64,000 nucleotides of DNA from Corydoras sp. C115 (lineage: Eukaryota; Chordata; Actinopteri; Siluriformes; Callichthyidae), in NCBI GenBank assembly GCA_019802505.1, contig JAFMOC010000092.1:94501-158500 (forward strand), written 5' to 3'. The number at the start of each line of letters is the position of its first letter. The stretch's first letter is position 1. The position numbers were made by a program, and so were the translations under genes. The notes under the pieces are model-generated. The model made no database searches. It was not told the DNA's origin and saw only the letters and a list, made by a program, of their open reading frames with translations. Shown here in pieces: positions 57,965 to 64,000 of the stretch.

Positions 57965-60900
57965 ATGTTGGCACGGAAAGGTCTGCTGCCTGAGGGGTTT
58001 CTGCTGACGAGGCTGGCTGAAGATTCCACCCAGCCCAACCGGTTTCGAAGCAAATCTCAGCGTGCCCGCTTCATTACCAAAAGCGGCTCTTGCAACGTGG
58101 CTCATAAGAACATACGAGAGCAGGTACTCTAGACCAACTTATATCATATGGGCAAAAGTATTGGGACACACATCAATCAATATTATATTCCATTATGGCT
58201 GTATCACAGTGCACGGTCTATAAAAGCATGTTTGGTGTAGAAGATGCACAGAGCCCTGATCTTCACCTATAGAACATCACTGGAATGAATTAGAACAGAT
58301 GTAGAGTGTAATACAGATTAATATTCATCCATTATCTCCCGCTTTATCCTCTTTTAGGGTCGCGGTGGGGTTCCCCATGCCCATCCAGGGGAGAACATTT
58401 CGGGCGCTGGGCAGATACACCCAGGACAGGGCGCCAATCCATCGCTGGGCACACACTCACACAGACACACTCTATATGGGGCAATTTGGAGAACTCAATT
58501 GACTTGATCCATGTTTTTGGACTGTGGGAGGAAACCGGAGAACCCGGAGGAAACCCACGCAGACACGGGGAGAACATGGAAACTTCACCCAGATGGGGAT
58601 TCGAACCGGGAATCCCTAGCGCTGGGAGGAGAACGTGCTGACCACTAAGCCACCGTGCCGCCACAGATTAATATATATGAGTTATTTTGACTATGATACC
58701 TAAATATTATAATACATACATCCTTCTGCTGGACCACTGTTTAGGGTCGGTTCCTTCAAGATGTCTTTACCACCATGGTGGACCTCAAGTGGCAGCACTC
58801 GTTGCTTATCTTCACCTCGGCGTTCCTCTGCTCCTGGATGCTCTTTGCCATGGTGTGGTGGCTCCTGGCTTTCGCCCACGGAGACCTAGAGCCACGTGAC
58901 CCCAACGAGCCCGGACCTGTTCCCTGCGTCACGGCCATCCACTCCTTCACCTCTGCATTCCTCTTCTCCATCGAGGTGCAGGTATGTCAGAGAGGCTACT
59001 GTAGGTGGTGGAGGTCTTACTTAATATGAAGTCTGTGGCAAAAGTATGGGGATGCCTGAGTATTACACAGTATGTTGCTTTACATTATTGACCCATTGTT
59101 GGGTCAAATATAATTATTTTCAGTGGAACCTCTGTTTTATCTGCTATTCTGTCTGCAAACACTGAAAACTGAGACACCTGTTCTCATTTAAATCAATATA
59201 AATCCAATCAATTTGTTCTAGAGACTCCAACATACATAAAACCCAATTAATAGAGAATAAATGTTGCGCTTAAAAAACAGAACAATTCATTCATTCAAAA
59301 ACACACATTTCATTCATTCATTCATTCTTTATCTCCCACTTAATCCTATATTAGGGTCGCGGGGGGTTCCCCATGACCATCCAGTGGAGAACGTTTCGGG
59401 CGCTGGGCAGATACACCCAGGACAGGGCACCAATCTATCGCTGGGCACACACTCACTCACGCATACACCATCTACATGGGGCAATTTGGAGAACTCAATT
59501 GACTTGATCCATGTTTTTGGACTGTGGGAGGAAATCAGAGAACCCGGAGGAAATCCACACGGACACGGGGAGAACATGGAAACTCCACCCAGATGGGGAT
59601 TCGAACCGGGAATCCCTAGTGCTGAGAGGAGAACGTGCTAACCACTAAGCCACCGTGTCGCCACACACATTTCAGTGTAACTTTTTTTTTTCATAAATCC
59701 AAATTAATAATAAGGTTTTCACGTCATAATCTTTGTTTTGTAATTAACGCCTTTCACTACATGAGCTTCTATATCGCCTCCTTTTACACCACAGTGGAAC
59801 TCGTCGTGGACGGCGACTTTGTCAGATTTCAGCGATCTTAATGCCGCTCTTTCATTTTTTTTTAAATGATTTTCTTCTTCAACTCGATCGTGTTTCTGCT
59901 CTTTTTCTTTGATGGGTTGCTGGTTCTATGATTGAGCTGAAGGTACTTACTTAGCTAGAAACACTTAACGGGGACAATGAGATTTGTGCACATCATGTGA
60001 GCGCTGCAATTAAATCTGAAGCATTTGATGAAACCAGACCTCATTTTCACAGAGAATCTCGATAAACACCGAATCCAGTCAACCACCCAAAGTCAAAGAA
60101 AACGGAGGTTCCACTGTATTACGTGATCTTGTATAATTCAGACATGGATCTGAACTGCTGCTCCTCCACCCTCAGGTGACCATCGGCTTCGGTGGGAGGA
60201 TGGTCACTGAGGAGTGCCCGCTGGCCATCATAGTTCTGATCATCCAGAACATCCTGGGCCTCATCATCAATGCCGTTTTGCTCGGCTGCGTGTTCATGAA
60301 GACTGCTCAGGCTAACCGGCGCGCAGAGACCCTCATCTTCTCCCGCAACGCCGTCATCGCCCCCCGCAACGGCAAGCTGAACTTCATGTTCCGGGTGGGA
60401 GATCTGAGGAAGAGCATGATCATATCAGCCACCATTCAGATGCAGGTGAGCAGGATCGGCTTTTCGTCTCAGCCGGGTTCCTCTCAAGCGCTTTTCATCC
60501 TAAATTAATGCTGAATAATCCCTCGCGGTCATCATCGGCTTCTTCCCGTTTGGTCGTTTCTGCAGGTGATCCGGCGGACAGTAACGGCGGAGGGAGAAGT
60601 GATTCCAGTCTGCCAGCTGGACATCCAGGTGGAAAATCCTCTCCGGAGCAATGGGATCTTCCTCGTTTCACCCCTCATCATCAGTCACACCATAGACAGA
60701 GGAAGCCCTCTGTATGAAGTCTCTGCCCAGTCGCTGGCCACTGAGGATATTGAGATCATAATCATACTGGAAGGTAGGACTACATTCAAGGACACGGTGT
60801 CCGGGCAACAAAACTAAAATACACGAAAAGTCATTGTAGGAAACAGAAATGTTCTGTGCTGTTTGGAGAGGAAACCATGAAGTGAGCACTATTAAGACAT

Positions 60901-62277
60901 TTTGAGTTTCATATGGACCCCTGCACCCCCCGCTGACCTCATGATTACCTTTGGGATGATTCAAGACTACATAATACAACATAAATGGCATGGTTACCAT
61001 TTTTTTATTCTTATCATCTTGACCACTTAATCCTATACTAACTATAATCCTATATAGTGGAGTTCCCATGGCCATCCAGGGTAGAACATTACAGGCCAGG
61101 TCACCAGTCCATTGCTAGCACACATAGACACTATAGGGGCAATTTAACGCAGCTAATTCACCTTGAATCTATGTTTTTGGACTGTGGGAGGAAACTGGAG
61201 AACCCGGAGAAAACCCAAACAGACAAGGAGAGAAGATGAAAACTCGGATTGGGATTTAAACCTGGATCCGCAGGCTTGAGAGGTGGACACCGTGCTGCCC
61301 CTTTAATTTCATTCATTCATTATCTCCCGCTTTATCCTATATTAGGGTTGCGGGGGGGGGTTCCCCATGCCCATCCAGGGGAGAACGTCGGGCGCTGGGC
61401 AGATAGACCCAGGACAGGGCACCAATCCATCACTGGGCACACACTCACTCATACAGACACACTCTATATGGGGCAATTTGGAGAATTCAATTGACTTGAT
61501 CCATGTTTTTGGACTGTGGGAGGAAACCGGAGAACCCGGAGGAAACCCACGTGGACGCGGGGAGAACATGGAAACTCCACCCAGCCACCGCGCTGAGAGG
61601 CGAACATGCTAAACACTATGCCACCGTGCCGCTCCCTTTAATTTGAGAACTGTAAATAATAAAATGCAGTGAATTAAGCATTAAATCATTAACGTACTGT
61701 ATCGATGGAACTAATTAATCTATGAAATGTAATCTGGGTATGTTCTGGAACATCAGGGTGTCTGCATATTTTTGGACAAATACCTTCCGGCTGCCTGAAT
61801 ATGAAACATGACCATAACAGGATGTTGTTTTGGTCTTTGTATTTTTTTTTAGGAGTGGTGGAGACGACTGGCATCACCATGCAGGCGCGCACCTCCTACA
61901 CACCAGAGGAGATCCTCTGGGGGCGCCGCTTTGTCTCCATCATGAACGAGGAGGACGGCCGCTACTCTGTGGATTACTCCAAGTTCGGTAACACCGTTCC
62001 CGTGCGGATGCCCGCCCTCAGCGCAAAAGAGCTGGACCAGACCAGGGGGGTGCAGGACAGCGGCCCGCACGAGGGCAAGCCTCAGGGCTGGGGGTTGGTG
62101 CGGGCTGGACGCGGTGGGTACAGGAGGACTGGCGGACACGACCACCCGACCCGGCCCTGGTACGCCTCGGCGGAGGAGGAGAAACCCAAGGACAAGAACA
62201 ATCAGAAGAAGTCGGTGAAACTGGAGGTGATTGGGCGAGAAATGGAGGAGGAGACCCTGGAGGATATGAGCGATTAA
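57965..62277 (+). CDS. ATP-sensitive inward-rectifier K+ channel, Kir6 family, 5 coding exons
   Basis: Kir6 subunits form the pore of KATP channels with SUR partners in the plasma membrane. Exons 57965-58123, 58745-58981, 60176-60445, 60566-60773 and 61853-62277 join to 432 aa. Features: N terminus MLARKGLLPEGFLLTRLAED; slide helix region NVAHKNIREQGRFLQD; TM1 about 72-97; pore filter TIGFGGRM (134-141); TM2 about 148-172 with Asn164 at the rectification position; GDLRKSMIISAT; and YSVDYSKFGNT with Gly337. Arg189 stands where Kir6.2 has the ATP-contact Lys185, as in Kir6.1. SRNAV, RSNGIFLVSPLI and SFTSAFLFSIEVQ are also closer to Kir6.1. The last 90 residues diverge, are R/G-rich then acidic (EEETLEDMSD), and lack the RKR motif. 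It could be kcnj8-like, kcnj11-like or the fish-specific Kir6.3 (kcnj11l); no SUR gene is visible. Confidence 0.92.
58325..58662 (-). mobile_element. tRNA-SINE, full copy with 12 bp TSD
   Basis: Flanked by ACAGATTAATAT at 58313-58324 and 58663-58674, in Kir6 intron 1. Confidence 0.95.
59313..59662 (-). mobile_element. tRNA-SINE, full copy with 12 bp TSD
   Basis: Flanked by ACACACATTTCA at 59301-59312 and 59663-59674, in Kir6 intron 2. Confidence 0.95.
61020..61298 (-). mobile_element. tRNA-SINE, old diverged copy
   Basis: Antisense, with many substitutions but recognisable TTTTTGGACTGTGGGAGG and CCATCCAGGG blocks. Confidence 0.8.
61310..61633 (-). mobile_element. tRNA-SINE with 11 bp TSD, inserted at the end of an older SINE
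   Basis: Flanked by CCCTTTAATTT at 61299-61309 and 61634-61644; the B-box region has a deletion (CACCCAGCCACCGCGC). Confidence 0.92.
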
Positions 62278-62850
62278 ATGAATGCCGTGTGGCCAAAGGT
62301 TTGCAGACAGCCTTTTATTGTATTCAAAACAGTTCCAGTAAAATCCGGACTATGCGCCCACTTTAAGGAAGGACATTTCTGGATCCAAGTTGGGCGTGAA
62401 TGACCTTTAGTGACCTGCGCACTGCCTCGACCTCGAGACCACGTTGTATTGGAAAGCCACCTGCAAGCCAGGCTTTCTCTCCGGACCTTGGTGCCTGACC
62501 TCTAGAGATCCTCCGTTCACTTCATGTCCATGGGCACAGTTTATAACCTTATGGAAAGGCTCTCCAGAAGACCAAAAGTGGACAAAGTGGGCCGACTTAA
62601 TGTCAACTCCAGCCGGATCCGGTCCGTACTTTCGGCCCCTCGTGTGTTTTATCAGATGCTTTTCTGGTGTGGTAGGTTTGGGACAGTAATCCAGACGCTG
62701 TATAATTATTCATATCTGCTGAATTTTTACTGTCCAATCAGTGACATCATTCTAGATGCCAATCATTCTAGATGCTCATATTACCAAACTGTGTTTTCGT
62801 GACTTCTCGCTGATAGAGTTCCAACTTTTAACTTTATTTAGGAGATTCGA
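62278..62850 (+). other. Probable Kir6 3'UTR
   Basis: Unique sequence after the stop without repeats. No clear AATAAA was seen before the SINE at 62863. Confidence 0.45.
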
Positions 62851-62862
62851 ATGTTGAGAGCA

Positions 62863-63222
62863 GGGGGCGGCACGGTGGCTTAGTGGTCAGCACGTTCGCC
62901 TCTCAGCACTAGGGATTTCCGGTTCGAATCCCTATCTGGGTGGAGTTTCCATGTTCTCCCCGTGTCTGCGTGAGTTTCCTCTAGGTTCTCCGGTTTCCTC
63001 CCACAGTCCAAAAACATGGATCAAGTCAATTGAATTCTCCAAATTGCCCCATATAGAGTGTGTCTGTGTGAGTGAGTGAGTGTGTGCCCAGCGATAGATT
63101 GGCACCCTGTCCTGGGTCTATCTGCCCAGCGCCCGAAACGTTCTCCCCTGGATGGACATGGGGAACCCCACCGCGAACCTAATAGAGGATAAAAGCGGGA
63201 GATAATGAATGAATGAATGAAT
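62863..63222 (+). mobile_element. tRNA-SINE, full copy with 14 bp TSD
   Basis: Flanked by GAATGTTGAGAGCA (62849-62862) and GAATGTTGAGAACA (63223-63236). Confidence 0.94.
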
Positions 63223-63481
63223 GAATGTTGAGAACAATAACATTTCTCGAATCTCACTTCTTAAATGTACTCATCAGTCTGTCTTTGATATTTACCCAGA
63301 GTAAGCTGTGTAAGTGCTGAGAGGTGCCGCTGCCATCGGTTCGAACGAATCAGTCAGGATACACAGACTGGCACTTAAATCAGACACGGGCATAATTCGG
63401 GCACTGGGTAATTTAGATCAGACATTTCACCTTGAATCCCTGTATTTGCATACACACAGACATAATATACTGGATGGGGCA

Positions 63482-63650
63482 ATTTACATTTAGTCATTTA
63501 GCAGACGCTTTTATCCAAAGCGACATACAAATGAGAACATCACAAGTCAGAAGTTATGAAGAAAACCAACTATAATTCATCAAACCTGGTTGTTATTTGA
63601 TGCTGCGCCCCCCCCCTTTTTTTCCTACAACAGGTATTTGTTAAGATTTA
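63482..63650 (-). repeat. SINE/LINE-tail repeat, copy 2
   Basis: Contains TTTAGCAGACGCTTTTATCC; see the copy at 55755-55925. Confidence 0.75.
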
Positions 63651-63675
63651 GATTTAGAGCAGCCAATTTACTTTA

Positions 63676-63832
63676 AAGCCATGTTTTTGGACTGTGGGAG
63701 GACACTGGAGAACCCAGAGAAAACCCACGTGGACACGAGGAGACCATGGAAACTCGCCCAGACCAGGATTCGAACCTGTATCCACCAGCACTGACAGGTG
63801 GTAGTGTTAATCACTGCACCACCGTGTTGCCC
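63676..63832 (-). mobile_element. tRNA-SINE, old 5' half
   Basis: Antisense head half with TTTTTGGACTGTGGGAGG and GATTCGAACC; ends CCACCGTGTTGCCC. The remaining 63833-64000 shows nothing recognisable. Confidence 0.8.
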
Positions 63833-64000
63833 AAGCCTCAAATGATTAGTTTTGATTAAATTCATAGTCTTATTTTGTTCACAAGTGTGTAACATTATAC
63901 ACTTAGCAAATTGTATGTCTGTAATCTTGTAGGAACAGTTTGGGGAAGGCCCTTTCTTGCTCCAGCACACTGTTGCTCGTGCACAATGCAAAGCTCTATA

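Noticed and set aside
1..64000. CRISPR arrays, integrases, phage or viral genes
   Set aside because: All tandem repeats are microsatellites, a minisatellite or a satellite in a vertebrate setting; no viral coding region was recognised.

Overview
The window is nuclear DNA of a bony fish, most likely a teleost. It has split vertebrate genes with GT-AG introns, a dense young tRNA-derived SINE family, many (TA)n, (GT)n and (AAT)n microsatellites, and a gene order that matches human 15q21 (TCF12-CGNL1, RFX7, ARPP19). No prokaryotic, viral or CRISPR content was seen.

Layout. At 1-174 there is one unidentified exon. cgnl1 (tight-junction paracingulin) lies on the minus strand from 14961 to 521. It has 16 coding exons, its last C-terminal exons lie off the left edge, and a possible non-coding first exon sits near 18.1 kb. 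tcf12 (a bHLH E protein) is on the minus strand, 27966-20926, with 12 intact exons. It begins with the short alternative exon of the HEBAlt isoform, and no exon for the canonical N-terminal activation domain was found. rfx7 (a winged-helix transcription factor) is on the plus strand, 31337-41862, with 9 coding exons and a long 3' UTR to about 45.35 kb. It starts about 3.4 kb head-to-head from tcf12. arpp19 (PP2A-B55 inhibitor) is on the minus strand, 49150-46859, and its first intron holds a 1 kb minisatellite. bet1l (Golgi SNARE) is on the minus strand, 52740-50528. A Kir6-type potassium channel gene is on the plus strand, 57965-62277. A 1.6 kb tandem satellite separates the divergent bet1l and Kir6 genes.

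All exon boundaries were called by hand from splice signals, reading-frame phase and remembered family sequences. Five genes close to plausible full-length proteins: TCF12 485 aa, RFX7 1524 aa, ARPP19 113 aa, BET1L 111 aa and Kir6 432 aa. cgnl1 gives 974 codons and is incomplete.

Between and inside the genes, about 40 copies or fragments of one roughly 345 bp SINE carry tRNA-like A and B boxes and a (GAAT)n tail. Many have 11-15 bp target-site duplications. One copy is inserted inside another, one pair forms a palindrome, and two lie very close to splice sites. The genes do not form one pathway. The most notable points are an AT-AC (U12-type) intron inside the RFX DNA-binding domain, the HEBAlt-only form of tcf12, a Q/L-rich insertion in RFX7, and a five-exon Kir6 gene without an RKR retention motif.
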